A stretch of DNA of 64,000 nucleotides from Miniphocaeibacter sp012841535 (GCF_049274025.1 NZ_JBASRV010000049.1), one strand, 5' to 3'; shown: positions 45,440 to 54,590, counted from the stretch's first letter. Notes: a model not told the origin generated them from the letters alone. Program-made: numbers and translations.

Positions 45440-46621
45440 TTATGGTAAGTAAATGACCTTTACTTTATCTCCTTCTTTTATTTCTGTATTTGATTTTTGT
45501 ACTATTAAACAATTACAATTTAGCAAATTGGAAATTACTGAAGATGAGTGTATGTCTTCAAGTTCAACAAACTCATTATAGTACCTTGCTCTAACATATC
45601 TTTGTAATTTACTAGGTTTTAAATATCCCTTTTTTACAATTTTTTCATATTCAATATTATTAAATTCCTCAGAATTATAATATTTAGCTGCAATTGGCCA
45701 AAATAATACTTGAAAATTGGCTAAAGCTGCAAAGGGATTTCCTGAAAGACTCATTATAATAGAATTATTTATTATTGCTGCAGAAACAGGAGTCCCCGGT
45801 TTCATAGCAACTTTTTTAAATAAAATATTATTTGAAATTTTACTATATAACTCCGGAATTAAATCATATTTACCTACTGACACTCCCCCAGTTGTTATTA
45901 TAATATCTGATTCTTTTGAGGCTTTTTCAACATTTTCAGCAATTTTAAAAAGATTGTCCTCTACAATTTTAATATTATTTACTTGAATATTAAATTTTTT
46001 CAAATATGAATTTATTGTAAATAAAGTACTACAATATATTTTCCCATTTTCTAGTTTTTCTCCAGGATATAGTAATTCACTACCTGTGGAAATTAAGGAA
46101 ACGGAAAGGGGTTTTACAACCTTTATCCTATTTAAACCTAAACTAGCAAAAACACCTAGATGAATTGTGCTTATAATAGTACCAGCTTTTAATATAAGCT
46201 CACCTTTTTTTATGTCTTCACCAATATGACAATAGTTTGAGTATTCTTTTTCTTTCCTGTGAATATTTACATATTCTACTCCATAATCCGTATCTTCCTG
46301 TTTAACAATACAATTATATCCTTCTGGGATATAGCTTCCAGTCATTACTCTTATAGCAGTATTTGGTTTATATTCTATATTTTTAAACTCGCCAGCATAA
46401 ATTTCATCTATTACTTTAAATTTTTTTGTATTTTCTAAATCTTTATAATTTACAGCATAACCATCCATAGCGGATTTTGGAAATTCTGGAACATTTATTT
46501 TTGAATATAAGTCTTCAGCTAAGACATACCCTTCAGAAGTTAAGAGATTAACTTCTAAATATTCTGTTTGTGTCTTAATATTATCTTTTAATATTTTTAT
46601 TGCATCTATAACATTTATCAT
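45440..46621 (-). CDS. moeA: Molybdopterin molybdenumtransferase
   Basis: Inserts molybdate into adenylated molybdopterin. The 393-aa protein shows PEFPKSAMDGYAV, VMTGSYIPEGYNCIV, TTGGVSVGKYDLI and LSGNPFAALANF, with the C-terminal domain IV. Length and motifs are standard. First gene of the moeA-mobAB pair. The organism should have at least one molybdoenzyme such as a xanthine dehydrogenase or formate dehydrogenase; none is visible here. Confidence 0.95.
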   Translation of the reverse strand: MINVIDAIKILKDNIKTQTEYLEVNLLTSEGYVLAEDLYSKINVPEFPKSAMDGYAVNYKDLENTKKFKVIDEIYAGEFKNIEYKPNTAIRVMTGSYIPEGYNCIVKQEDTDYGVEYVNIHRKEKEYSNYCHIGEDIKKGELILKAGTIISTIHLGVFASLGLNRIKVVKPLSVSLISTGSELLYPGEKLENGKIYCSTLFTINSYLKKFNIQVNNIKIVEDNLFKIAENVEKASKESDIIITTGGVSVGKYDLIPELYSKISNNILFKKVAMKPGTPVSAAIINNSIIMSLSGNPFAALANFQVLFWPIAAKYYNSEEFNNIEYEKIVKKGYLKPSKLQRYVRARYYNEFVELEDIHSSSVISNLLNCNCLIVQKSNTEIKEGDKVKVIYLP

Positions 46622-46667
46622 ATTCTCATCCTAAAATTAAATTTCTATTATTAATTATACTATAAAA

Positions 46668-46689
46668 AAAGAAGTGATATCACTTCTTT
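46668..46689 (-). terminator. Terminator after the ArsC/Spx-like gene
   Basis: A perfect 22-base palindrome (46668-46678 with 46679-46689) overlaps the stop codon at 46680 and is followed on the minus strand by a T-run. It ends the amino acid transporter transcript before moeA. Confidence 0.85.
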
Positions 46690-47030
46690 AATTCATTATA
46701 TTCTGTTTCTTTAAAACCTACTAAAACAAGATCGTTATTAATTAATAATGGTCTTTTAATTAACATACCATTAGAAGATAAAAGAGTAATTTTTTCTTCT
46801 TGTGTCATGTTAGGTAATTTATCTTTTAAGTTTTTTTCTCTATAGAGTTTTCCACTTGTATTAAAAAACTTTTTAATATCTAACCCACTTTTATTTATTA
46901 TTTCTTCTAACTCCATATAGGATGGTGGTTCTTTAGAAATATCTAATAATTCAAAATTAAAATTATTATTTTCCAAATATTTTAATGCTTTTTTACATGT
47001 ACTACATTTAGGATAACAATATACTTTCAT
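46680..47030 (-). CDS. ArsC/Spx-family thioredoxin-fold protein
   Basis: A 116-aa protein with the N-terminal CSTCKKA motif (CxxC) and the ending KRPLLINNDLVLVGFKETEY, typical of the ArsC/Spx/YffB group. Members include glutaredoxin-linked arsenate reductases, regulators of RNA polymerase (Spx) and uncharacterised redox proteins. With no ars genes nearby and its place at the end of an amino acid transport operon, arsenate resistance is unlikely. Ten bases from the ATPase gene. Confidence 0.85.
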   Translation of the reverse strand: MKVYCYPKCSTCKKALKYLENNNFNFELLDISKEPPSYMELEEIINKSGLDIKKFFNTSGKLYREKNLKDKLPNMTQEEKITLLSSNGMLIKRPLLINNDLVLVGFKETEYNELKK

Positions 47031-47039
47031 ACTACCTCA

Positions 47040-47792
47040 CTATTTTAAATTTAAAAAATTTTTTGTTCTTTCATTTGAAGGATTAACCAATACTTCTTCT
47101 GGTGTTCCTTCCTCAACAATATACCCATTATCCATGAATATAACTCTGTCAGCGATTTCTTTTGCAAATTCCATTTCGTGGGTTACTATAACCATAGTAG
47201 TATCTTCCTTTGCTAAAGCTTTAATTACTTTTAATACTTCTTGAGTTAGTTCAGGATCTAAAGCTGAAGTCGGTTCATCAAAAAAAATAATTTCTGGATT
47301 CATTGCAAGGGTTCTTGCAATTGAAACTCTTTGCTTTTGTCCTCCTGACAAACTATAAGGATATGATTTTTCTTTACCTTGTAAATTCATTTTTGAAATT
47401 AAATTTTCAACTATAGTGTCAATTTCATCCTGGTCTTTTTTTTGTACTAATTTTAAGGCCAGAGAAATATTTTCATAAACATTTAAATTTGGAAACAAAT
47501 TAAAATTCTGAAAAACCATACCATACTTATTATTAATTAGTTTATAATTTTCTACCTTAGCATATATAACTTCATTGTTTTTGGTTTCAGCTAAAATTAA
47601 ATCATCATATTTAATTTCACCAAAATCTATTTTTTCCAAATTAACTGCACATCTAATTAAGGTTGACTTACCAGAACCTGAAGAACCTATAATAGCTACA
47701 ACTTCACCTTTCTTTACAGATAAAGAAATATCCTTTAGAACATTTTCATTACCAAAACTCTTTCTAATATTTTTCATTTCTAATACTTTCAT
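47040..47792 (-). CDS. Polar amino acid ABC transporter ATP-binding protein
   Basis: A 250-aa ATPase of the GlnQ/ArtP type: Walker A GSSGSGKSTLIRC, Q-loop near VFQNFNLFPN, signature LSGGQKQRVSIARTLAM, Walker B IIFFDEPTSALD and the switch histidine in VTHEMEFA. It powers import with the permease seven bases upstream and the lipoprotein before that. Identity of the amino acid is not clear. Confidence 0.94.
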   Translation of the reverse strand: MKVLEMKNIRKSFGNENVLKDISLSVKKGEVVAIIGSSGSGKSTLIRCAVNLEKIDFGEIKYDDLILAETKNNEVIYAKVENYKLINNKYGMVFQNFNLFPNLNVYENISLALKLVQKKDQDEIDTIVENLISKMNLQGKEKSYPYSLSGGQKQRVSIARTLAMNPEIIFFDEPTSALDPELTQEVLKVIKALAKEDTTMVIVTHEMEFAKEIADRVIFMDNGYIVEEGTPEEVLVNPSNERTKNFLNLK

Positions 47793-47799
47793 ATTATAC

Positions 47800-48444
47800 C
47801 TACCTATAATAATTATATCTATTTTCTATTTTATTCATAATTTTTTCTACTAAGTAGTTAAAAACAAAATAAAATATACCTACTGCTAGAAAAGCTAACA
47901 TATTTGAATCTCTATTAGCTATGGATTTAGCCAATGTAAATGTTTCGGTAACAGAAATAGCAAAAGCTAAGGAAGTATCCTTTACTAAAGTTATTATTTC
48001 ATTGGTCATTGCAGGTAAGGAATTTTTAAATACTTGTGGTAATACAATATTCTTATATGTTTGCCATTTACTTAATCCTAAAATATTTGCAGCCTCATAT
48101 TGACCTGAATCTATTGATTTAAAACCACCTCTATAGATCTCTGCAAAATAAGCAGCATAATTTAAGACAAAGGCTACTATAACTGCAAAAAATCTATCTG
48201 GTGATTTCATACCAAATATATAAAAAGGACCATAAAAAACAAACATTAGTTGTAGCATCAAAGGAGTTCCTCGCATTACGGAAATATATATCTTAGTAAT
48301 ACTTGAAACTAATTTGTTTTTATTATGTTTTAAAAAATATATTACCATACCCAATGGAATTGATAAAACCAATGTTAGTAAAAATATTAAAAATGTCGTT
48401 GAAAACCCTTTAGAAAGTTCTTTAAAAATATTTAATATATACAT
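47800..48444 (-). CDS. Polar amino acid ABC transporter permease
   Basis: A 214-aa HisM/GlnP-type membrane protein with about five membrane segments, the ATPase-coupling loop in AANILGLSKWQTYKNIVLPQ and the typical MRGTPLMLQLMFVFYG. It belongs to the same operon as the binding protein and ATPase. A hairpin before it likely lowers its level relative to the binding protein. Confidence 0.94.
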   Translation of the reverse strand: MYILNIFKELSKGFSTTFLIFLLTLVLSIPLGMVIYFLKHNKNKLVSSITKIYISVMRGTPLMLQLMFVFYGPFYIFGMKSPDRFFAVIVAFVLNYAAYFAEIYRGGFKSIDSGQYEAANILGLSKWQTYKNIVLPQVFKNSLPAMTNEIITLVKDTSLAFAISVTETFTLAKSIANRDSNMLAFLAVGIFYFVFNYLVEKIMNKIENRYNYYR

Positions 48445-48468
48445 ATTTCACCTAATATTTAAAATATT

Positions 48469-48496
48469 TACAGATATGATTTTAATCATATCTGTA
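48469..48496 (-). terminator. Hairpin between the binding protein and permease genes
   Basis: A perfect 12-bp stem (48469-48480 with 48485-48496) with a 4-base loop. On the minus strand only a weak T-stretch follows, so it is better seen as a leaky terminator or 3' stabiliser giving excess binding protein. A stronger T-run is on the plus strand. Confidence 0.6.
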
Positions 48497-48506
48497 TTTT
48501 TTCTGT

Positions 48507-49310
48507 CTATTTAATTAAAGTTTTATCTTCACCTATCCATTTAATAGATAACTCTTTTAAAACTCCTTCTGAAGCTAATTCTTTAACTGCCTTATTAACC
48601 TTATCCCTTAATTCTTCATTTCCTAATTTAAAAGCAATTGCATATTCTTCGTCCTTTAAAGATTCTTCTAAAACTCTAAATTTTCTACCTTTATTAATAT
48701 TATATTTTGCTACTACCTCATCCATTAAAACAGCATCTGTTGAGCCCTGTTCTAAATCGTTTAAAGCCGTTAAATTATCAGGAACTTTTATAACTTCACC
48801 AAGGCTTTCTTTAAACTCTTCTGAATCTTCTAAGGCATACTCTGCTGTTGATCTATCTTGTAATTCAAGGTTTTTGCCTTTTAAATCCTCTAATTTATTA
48901 AATTCTGAATCTTCGTTTACTACAATAAGTTGTCTATTTTCCATATATGATTCAGAAAAAGTATAGTCTTTTTCCCTTCCTGTTTTAGTAAATCCGTTCC
49001 AAATTACATTTATATTCCCACTATCTAATTCCGCATCTTTTGAAGCCCAATCAATAGGTTGTAAAACTAACTCCATTTCCAACTTTTCAGCTACTAATTC
49101 AGCTAATTCTAAGTCAAATCCGGTGTAGCTACCATCTGTTTCCTTAAAGCCCATTGGTGGGAAATTTGCATCAAATCCAACAACTAAAGTGTTCGAAGAA
49201 GTATTGTTTTCTGCTGTTGCTTTTTCATTATTTTCATTTTTATTTGAACAACTAACTAAAAATAAAGATAAAGTTAAAACTATTACTATAATAAAATTTC
49301 TTTTTTTCAT
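48507..49310 (-). CDS. Amino acid ABC transporter substrate-binding lipoprotein
   Basis: A 267-aa extracellular solute-binding protein of family 3. The start at 49310 is preferred over a longer reading because GGAGAG precedes it and it begins a clean signal MKKRNFIIVIVLTLSLFL followed by lipobox LVSC. The mature part begins near VVGFDANFPPMGF, with YTGFDLELA and GFTKTGREKDYTFSESYM. Processed by LspA and anchored outside the membrane, it feeds the permease and ATPase encoded next. Substrate likely a polar amino acid. Confidence 0.92.
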   Translation of the reverse strand: MKKRNFIIVIVLTLSLFLVSCSNKNENNEKATAENNTSSNTLVVGFDANFPPMGFKETDGSYTGFDLELAELVAEKLEMELVLQPIDWASKDAELDSGNINVIWNGFTKTGREKDYTFSESYMENRQLIVVNEDSEFNKLEDLKGKNLELQDRSTAEYALEDSEEFKESLGEVIKVPDNLTALNDLEQGSTDAVLMDEVVAKYNINKGRKFRVLEESLKDEEYAIAFKLGNEELRDKVNKAVKELASEGVLKELSIKWIGEDKTLIK

Positions 49311-49334
49311 TTTTCTCTCCTCAATTAATTTATC

Positions 49335-49363
49335 ATTATACTTTATTATGGTATCATAGTAAA
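49335..49363 (-). promoter_or_regulatory. Promoter of the amino acid ABC transporter operon
   Basis: On the minus strand TTTACT (49358-49363), a 17-base spacer and perfect TATAAT (49335-49340), about 25 bases before the start codon. The short leader shows no riboswitch. Confidence 0.6.
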
Positions 49364-49385
49364 ATAATTGTGTAAAGACAATAAA

Positions 49386-49420
49386 AAACACCTCTTAATC
49401 AAAAATGACTAAAGGTGTTT
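49386..49420 (-). terminator. Terminator of thrS
   Basis: A long stem of about 15 bp with one bulge (49386-49393 pairing 49413-49420, and inner arms pairing through G-U) is followed on the minus strand by TTTTTT. It lies seven bases after the thrS stop. Confidence 0.85.
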
Positions 49421-49426
49421 AAAATA

Positions 49427-51334
49427 CTATATTCTTTTAGTTTTAATTTCTTCTACTATATTTTTAATAAATTCATCTGTATCTATTGAACCTTGATCTC
49501 CTAAGTCCCTTTTTCTAACAGAAACTTTGTTTTCATTAATTTCCTTTTCACCTAAAATTAAGCTATATGGAATTTTTAACAATTGAGCTTCTCTAATTTT
49601 AAAACCTATTTTTTCAGATCTGTCATCAACTTGTGCTCTAATTCCGTTTTCCATTAACTTTTCTTTTAATTCGTAAGCTTTATCGTTAAATTTATCGGAG
49701 ATAGGCAATATTTTTGCTTGTACAGGAGCTAACCAAGTTGGAAACTTTCCTGCAAAATGTTCAATTAAAATACCGATAAATCTTTCCATAGAACCTAAAA
49801 TTGCTCTATGAACCATTACTGGTCTTTTTTTCTCACCGTCAGAATCTATATAAGTCAATTCAAATCTTTCAGGCATTTGGAAATCCAATTGAATAGTTCC
49901 ACATTGCCAAGTTCTACCTATTGCATCTTCTAAGTGGAAATCTATTTTAGGACCATAAAAAGCTCCGTCACCTTCGTTAATTGTATAATCAAAATCTTTA
50001 CTATCTAAAGCATCCTTTAAACTTTGAATTGCAATTTCCCAATCTTCATCGCTTCCCATTGAATCCTCTGGCCTAGTTGATAGCTCTACACTATATTTAA
50101 ATCCAAATACAGAATAAATATAATCACATAGATCTATAACTTTAGAAATTTCATCTTTGATTTGACTTTTTAACATAAATATATGAGCATCATCTTGAGT
50201 AAAGGATCTTACTCTAAATAAACCATGTAAGGCTCCTGATAGCTCATGTCTATGAACTAAGCCCATTTCTCCTAACTTTAACGGAAAGTCCCTATAGCTA
50301 TGCATATTGCTTTTATAAACTAAAATAGAACCAGGACAGTTCATTGGTTTTATAGCGTAATCAGCATCATCTATTTTTGTAAAATACATATTTTCTTTGT
50401 AATGATCCCAATGACCTGATTGGTGCCATAGACTTTCACTTAAAATAATTGGTGTATTAATTTCGCCATAGCCTTCTTTAATATGCAAGTCCTTCCAGAA
50501 ATTTTGTAATTCATTTCTCAAAATCATACCGTTTGGATGGAAAAATGGAAAACCTGGACCTTCTTCATGAAAACTAAATAAATCTAACTCTTTTCCTAGT
50601 TTTCTATGATCTCTTTTTTTAGCTTCTTCTAAAAAATCAAGGTATTCTGTTAATTGTTTTTGTTTTTCAAAAGTAATACCATAAATTCTTTGTAGCATCT
50701 TATTGTTTTCATCACCACGCCAATATGCTCCTGCAATACTTAATAATTTAATTGCCTTAACTTTTTTGATTTCATAAAGGTGAGGACCTCTACAAAGGTC
50801 TGTAAATTCGCCTAATTTATAAAATGATATAGTTTCATCTTCAGGTAAATTTTCAATAAGATCAACTTTATAAATTTCACCTTTTTCCTTAAAGTAAGCT
50901 AAAGCTTCATCTCTTGGCATTTCATATCTTTCCATTTTAAGGCCTTCTTTTGTAATTTTTTTCATTTCTGCCTCAATTAATGGTAGGTCTTCATCTGTAA
51001 AACGGTGCTCAGTATCAAAATCATAATAGAAACCATTGTCTATTGCTGGTCCTATTCCAAACTTAACATCTTTGAATAATCTTTGTACTGCTAGTGCCAT
51101 AATATGTGCTGAAGTATGCCAAAATATTTCTTTTCCTTCAGGATCTTCTATTTTTACAAATCTAACGTTAGAATCCTTTTTAACCGGTTCTTGCATTCCC
51201 ATAATTCTATCATTAACTACAGCACCTAATACAACTCTTGCCAAACCTTCAGAAATATCTTTTGCAATATCCCCTACTAAAACACCTTCCTTATATTCTC
51301 TAACAGAATTATCTGGTAAAGTTATTTTTATCAT
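49427..51334 (-). CDS. thrS: Threonyl-tRNA synthetase
   Basis: Charges tRNA-Thr. The 635-aa class II enzyme has a TGS domain at the N terminus, the editing domain with HTSAHIMALAVQRLF and DGFYYDF, motif 2 FRVRSFTQDDAHIF, and motif 3 HRAILGSMERFIGILIEH, then an anticodon-binding domain. The ATG at 51334 is preferred over an upstream TTG, because GGAGG lies between the two. It is controlled by the T-box leader just upstream. Confidence 0.97.
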   Translation of the reverse strand: MIKITLPDNSVREYKEGVLVGDIAKDISEGLARVVLGAVVNDRIMGMQEPVKKDSNVRFVKIEDPEGKEIFWHTSAHIMALAVQRLFKDVKFGIGPAIDNGFYYDFDTEHRFTDEDLPLIEAEMKKITKEGLKMERYEMPRDEALAYFKEKGEIYKVDLIENLPEDETISFYKLGEFTDLCRGPHLYEIKKVKAIKLLSIAGAYWRGDENNKMLQRIYGITFEKQKQLTEYLDFLEEAKKRDHRKLGKELDLFSFHEEGPGFPFFHPNGMILRNELQNFWKDLHIKEGYGEINTPIILSESLWHQSGHWDHYKENMYFTKIDDADYAIKPMNCPGSILVYKSNMHSYRDFPLKLGEMGLVHRHELSGALHGLFRVRSFTQDDAHIFMLKSQIKDEISKVIDLCDYIYSVFGFKYSVELSTRPEDSMGSDEDWEIAIQSLKDALDSKDFDYTINEGDGAFYGPKIDFHLEDAIGRTWQCGTIQLDFQMPERFELTYIDSDGEKKRPVMVHRAILGSMERFIGILIEHFAGKFPTWLAPVQAKILPISDKFNDKAYELKEKLMENGIRAQVDDRSEKIGFKIREAQLLKIPYSLILGEKEINENKVSVRKRDLGDQGSIDTDEFIKNIVEEIKTKRI

Positions 51335-51360
51335 AATTACCTCCAAAATTTAATTAAATT

Positions 51361-51552
51361 AAATAATAAAAAAATCTTCCATTCCTACTATAAAATAGTA
51401 GGGACGAAAGATTCGTGGTTCCACCCTAATTGCTTCTCAATTAAATAATTAGCTCCAGATTAGTATTCATAAATTCATTTACTTAAAATAGATTTCAGCC
51501 AGGTCTATTTCTCTCTAAAAGTTTAAATTTACTACTTGGATCCTTCAACGCT
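51361..51552 (-). promoter_or_regulatory. T-box leader of thrS
   Basis: Read on the minus strand, the conserved T-box AGGGTGGAACCACG is at 51414-51427. It is followed by a terminator whose arms pair across 51373-51412 and end in seven T's. The upstream stem I region contains GAATACTAATC, placing a threonine codon ACU (51462-51464) in the expected specifier position. This fits regulation of thrS by uncharged tRNA-Thr. The leader starts right at the hisS stop, so its promoter must lie in the end of hisS (a TTGATT/TAATAT pair is possible), or it is read from hisS. Confidence 0.92.
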
Positions 51553-52854
51553 TTATATATTATTTACAAGGTATTCAAAATCAACTGTATTTTGTTCCCC
51601 TGTTTTCATATTTCGTAAAGTATAAAAATTATTTTTAACTTCATCTTCACCTATAACAATAACATAAGGAATGTTTAACTTATCTGCATAATTAAATTGC
51701 TTCTTAAGTTTTCCACCCTCCATATAGGCTTGAACTATTTTATCATTTTTTCTTAACTTAGTCAATAATTCAATTGCTTCACCTTCATAGCCCTTCATTG
51801 GTAAAATTATTGCATCAAAAGGCATTTCTACGTATATATTTAATAAATCAGCTTCTTTTAATTGGTAATATAATCTAGTTAAACCTATACTAAGTCCCAC
51901 TCCTGGAAGTTTTTGCTTAGTATAATTTCCTGCTAAATCATCATATCTTCCACCTGAACAAATCGATCCAAGACTTTCATAGCCAGGAATTATCGTTTCA
52001 TAAACAGAACCTGTATAATAATCTAAACCACGAGTTATACTGAGTTTAATTTCTATATTCTCTTTATTTACTCCATAGGCTATCATATTATAATATACTA
52101 ATTCCAGCTCCTTAAGTCCCTCATTAAATAAATCATTTTCAATTTTTAAATTCTTTAAATATTCTAATATTTCTTCATTAGTACCATTAAAATATAGAAA
52201 ATCCAATAATTTATTTACCGCTTCTTCAGATATATTATTTTCAACTAATTCTTTCTTAACATTATCTACTCCGATTTTTTCTATTTTATCAATAGTTCTT
52301 AAAGCAAAAACAAAATCTTTTATTCCTAAATATTCAAAATATCCATTTAAAACCTTTCTGTTATTAAATAAATATTTAAAATTTTCCAACCCTAATTTAT
52401 AGAATATTTCTGCCATTACAGAAGGAATTTCAGCATCATTATAAATGGAAATATTATTATTTCCAATAATATCTACATCACATTGGTAAAATTCTCTATA
52501 CCTACCTCTTTGATTTCTCTCTCCCCTATAAACTTTTCCTATATGGTATCTTCTAAAAGGAAAAGTTAAATCATTAAAATGTTGAGCAACATATCGTGCT
52601 AAAGGAACAGTTAAATCAAAACGTAGTCCTATGTCAGTATCTCCCTTTTTTAATGTATAAACTTGCTTAGTTGTTTCTCCTCCACCTTTAGCAAGTAGAA
52701 TTTCTAATTTTTCCATAACCGGAGTATCTATAGGTAAAAAAGCGTACTTTTTAAAAGTATCTTCAATAATATTTTTCATTTTATTAAATACTACCTGCTC
52801 CTCAGGTAATAACTCCATCATTCCCGGCAAAACACTTGGTTGAATTATACTCAT
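51553..52854 (-). CDS. hisS: Histidyl-tRNA synthetase
   Basis: Charges tRNA-His. The 433-aa class II enzyme shows motif 1 near LPIDTPVMEKLE, motif 2 FRRYHIGKVYRGERNQRGRYREFYQCDVD, the histidine-binding loop RGLDYYTGSVYE, and motif 3 GGRYDDL with LPGVGLSIGLTRL. Length fits the family. It lies one base after the GME-like gene and directly before the thrS T-box. Confidence 0.97.
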   Translation of the reverse strand: MSIIQPSVLPGMMELLPEEQVVFNKMKNIIEDTFKKYAFLPIDTPVMEKLEILLAKGGGETTKQVYTLKKGDTDIGLRFDLTVPLARYVAQHFNDLTFPFRRYHIGKVYRGERNQRGRYREFYQCDVDIIGNNNISIYNDAEIPSVMAEIFYKLGLENFKYLFNNRKVLNGYFEYLGIKDFVFALRTIDKIEKIGVDNVKKELVENNISEEAVNKLLDFLYFNGTNEEILEYLKNLKIENDLFNEGLKELELVYYNMIAYGVNKENIEIKLSITRGLDYYTGSVYETIIPGYESLGSICSGGRYDDLAGNYTKQKLPGVGLSIGLTRLYYQLKEADLLNIYVEMPFDAIILPMKGYEGEAIELLTKLRKNDKIVQAYMEGGKLKKQFNYADKLNIPYVIVIGEDEVKNNFYTLRNMKTGEQNTVDFEYLVNNI

Positions 52855-52855
52855 A

Positions 52856-53593
52856 TTAACCTCCTAAAATTCCTATAATTGAACCTCTATCTATAAAAGT
52901 ATCAACATTGGGATAATAATAATTAATTTTTTCTTTTTCTAAAATTTTTCTTAACTCTTCATAGTACTTATATTTTTTTATATTACCATAAAAAATTATT
53001 TCATCTTTTCCTATACTACCACAAGTTCCTCCTATAAAACCAGTATTGTATCCTGGTAAATCTATAAAATTTGGAGGAAGTAAATATGATTTTAATCCAA
53101 GAGAAGAAAATTTTTTATGGAGTTTTATATCACTTGTTATAACTGTATTTTCTTTAATAATCATAGATGAGCATTTAGAATACCCTTGATTAACCATAAT
53201 TCCAGTATTTTCCTTATCGAGTAAATCTTTCAAATTCTCATCAATAAAATCCTTTTTATAAAAATAATAATTATTTAATCTTGAAACATTTAGCAAAATA
53301 TCTTTAGGATACTTTAAACTTAACATAGACTTAGATTTAATGACATTAATATTATATTTTTTCAGCTTATTAATATAATAGTCATAATATTTATTATAAA
53401 CTACAAAACTATTGTAATCTACAGGATGAATAACCATATCGGGATGATCATCAACAGGAATATCCAAATCCTTGCATTTAATTGTTTCAATATAATCGAT
53501 TTTCAAATCATTAAGTAAATTTTTAAACTGTTGAGATGATTTATAACTTATAATTACTGCTTTTACTCTTTCCTTAAAAATGAAGGGATTCAT
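52856..53593 (-). CDS. GME-fold-like protein (DUF6873-type), function unknown
   Basis: A 245-aa soluble protein. Motifs DDHPDMVIHPVD, VNQGYSKCSSMIIKENTVITSD, LPPNFIDLPGYNTGFIGGTCG and a GNIKKYK stretch recall the DUF6873 family assigned a guanidino-modifying-enzyme (GME) fold; I am moderately sure. A conserved Cys and His-bearing loop could support chemistry on an arginine-like group, but no substrate is known. It overlaps the PP2C-like gene by 20 bases and precedes hisS by one base, so the three are translated together. Confidence 0.6.
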   Translation of the reverse strand: MNPFIFKERVKAVIISYKSSQQFKNLLNDLKIDYIETIKCKDLDIPVDDHPDMVIHPVDYNSFVVYNKYYDYYINKLKKYNINVIKSKSMLSLKYPKDILLNVSRLNNYYFYKKDFIDENLKDLLDKENTGIMVNQGYSKCSSMIIKENTVITSDIKLHKKFSSLGLKSYLLPPNFIDLPGYNTGFIGGTCGSIGKDEIIFYGNIKKYKYYEELRKILEKEKINYYYPNVDTFIDRGSIIGILGG

Positions 53594-54422
53594 TTATTCC
53601 CCCAATATAAATAGCTGTAGTATCATCAGTTTTAATAAACCTAGGAAATTCATTTAAATATTTATCATTATTTTGTTTTTCTAAAATAGTAAATAAAACT
53701 TTGTTAATTGAAAATATTTTTAAATCTAAAAACAATTTTTTTAAATCAGAATAAATATTTAAGGTATCATAAGCCTGACTAAAGCCATCACTACAAATTA
53801 TAACTCCATTAATTAATTCTTTTTTTATTTTGCTATAAAAGCCATTTTTTATACCAACACCAGTAGTATCTAATATCCAGTAACCTTCTTCCTTATTTTT
53901 TAATAATCTATTATTTTTAAGTTGGTTAATGGTTTCTTCATGTTCTCTACTTTCAAGAATACTTATATTTTCCCTATTAGAAATACTTTTCATTTTGTCT
54001 ATTACTTTTTTATCAAGTTTTTCAATATCCTTTGACTTAAACGCTTTAATAGTATCATCTAATTCAATTAAAACACTACAATCTCCCAATGAATATATTT
54101 CACAATAATCATCTATAAATCTTACAATAGAAATTGCTGCAGAAACATCATTAGCAATATACTCATTTTTAAATTTCGAATTTAAAGTATTTTTTAATGC
54201 ATTATTTAAAGCATTGGAAATAGAAATTTTGTTATTATAAAATTCATTAGAAAGATTTATTTTAAAATCATTGACAAATTTATGAACAATAAAGTTACAA
54301 TTATCCATTTTTTGAATTGTTGATGCTCCATCTATAACAAAAGCAAAATTATTTGAAACAAAGTAAGTATCTTCGTTATATTCTTTTTCAGTGTAATTTA
54401 CAATTTGTAAGAAATTATACAT
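53574..54422 (-). CDS. PP2C-family protein phosphatase
   Basis: A 282-aa PP2C-like Ser/Thr phosphatase. Metal-binding signatures are NEDTYFV, FVIDGAST (in place of the usual DGMG), SLGDCSVLIE, VIICSDGFSQAYD and TDDTTAIYIGG. The ATG at 54422 is chosen because GGGAG precedes it at normal spacing. It has no kinase partner in the window; its neighbour is the GME-like protein and then hisS. Divergent from the tRNA operon. Confidence 0.82.
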   Translation of the reverse strand: MYNFLQIVNYTEKEYNEDTYFVSNNFAFVIDGASTIQKMDNCNFIVHKFVNDFKINLSNEFYNNKISISNALNNALKNTLNSKFKNEYIANDVSAAISIVRFIDDYCEIYSLGDCSVLIELDDTIKAFKSKDIEKLDKKVIDKMKSISNRENISILESREHEETINQLKNNRLLKNKEEGYWILDTTGVGIKNGFYSKIKKELINGVIICSDGFSQAYDTLNIYSDLKKLFLDLKIFSINKVLFTILEKQNNDKYLNEFPRFIKTDDTTAIYIGGINESLHF

Positions 54423-54454
54423 ATTTTTTCTCCCAAAACTTTTTAAATTTATAT

Positions 54455-54483
54455 TTGACATTATTTAAAAGTTATTGTATCAT
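54455..54483 (+). promoter_or_regulatory. Promoter of the tRNA-Phe/Gly/Cys operon
   Basis: TTGACA (54455-54460), a 17-base spacer and TATCAT (54478-54483) on the plus strand, about 25 bases before tRNA-Phe. A consensus -35 is typical of stable RNA genes. Confidence 0.78.
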
Positions 54484-54508
54484 AAATTGGTAGTCAATTG
54501 TACTACTC

Positions 54509-54584
<76 letters not shown>

Positions 54585-54590
54585 ACAAAT

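Noticed and set aside
46654..46659. TATAAT as the moeA promoter
   Set aside because: It lies directly behind the terminator of the previous transcript with no TG element and no -35. It may be real but the evidence is too thin to list.
46680..47030. Arsenate reductase with arsenic resistance
   Set aside because: No arsR or arsB is nearby and the gene is part of an amino acid transport operon. The CxxC Spx/YffB-like reading is safer.
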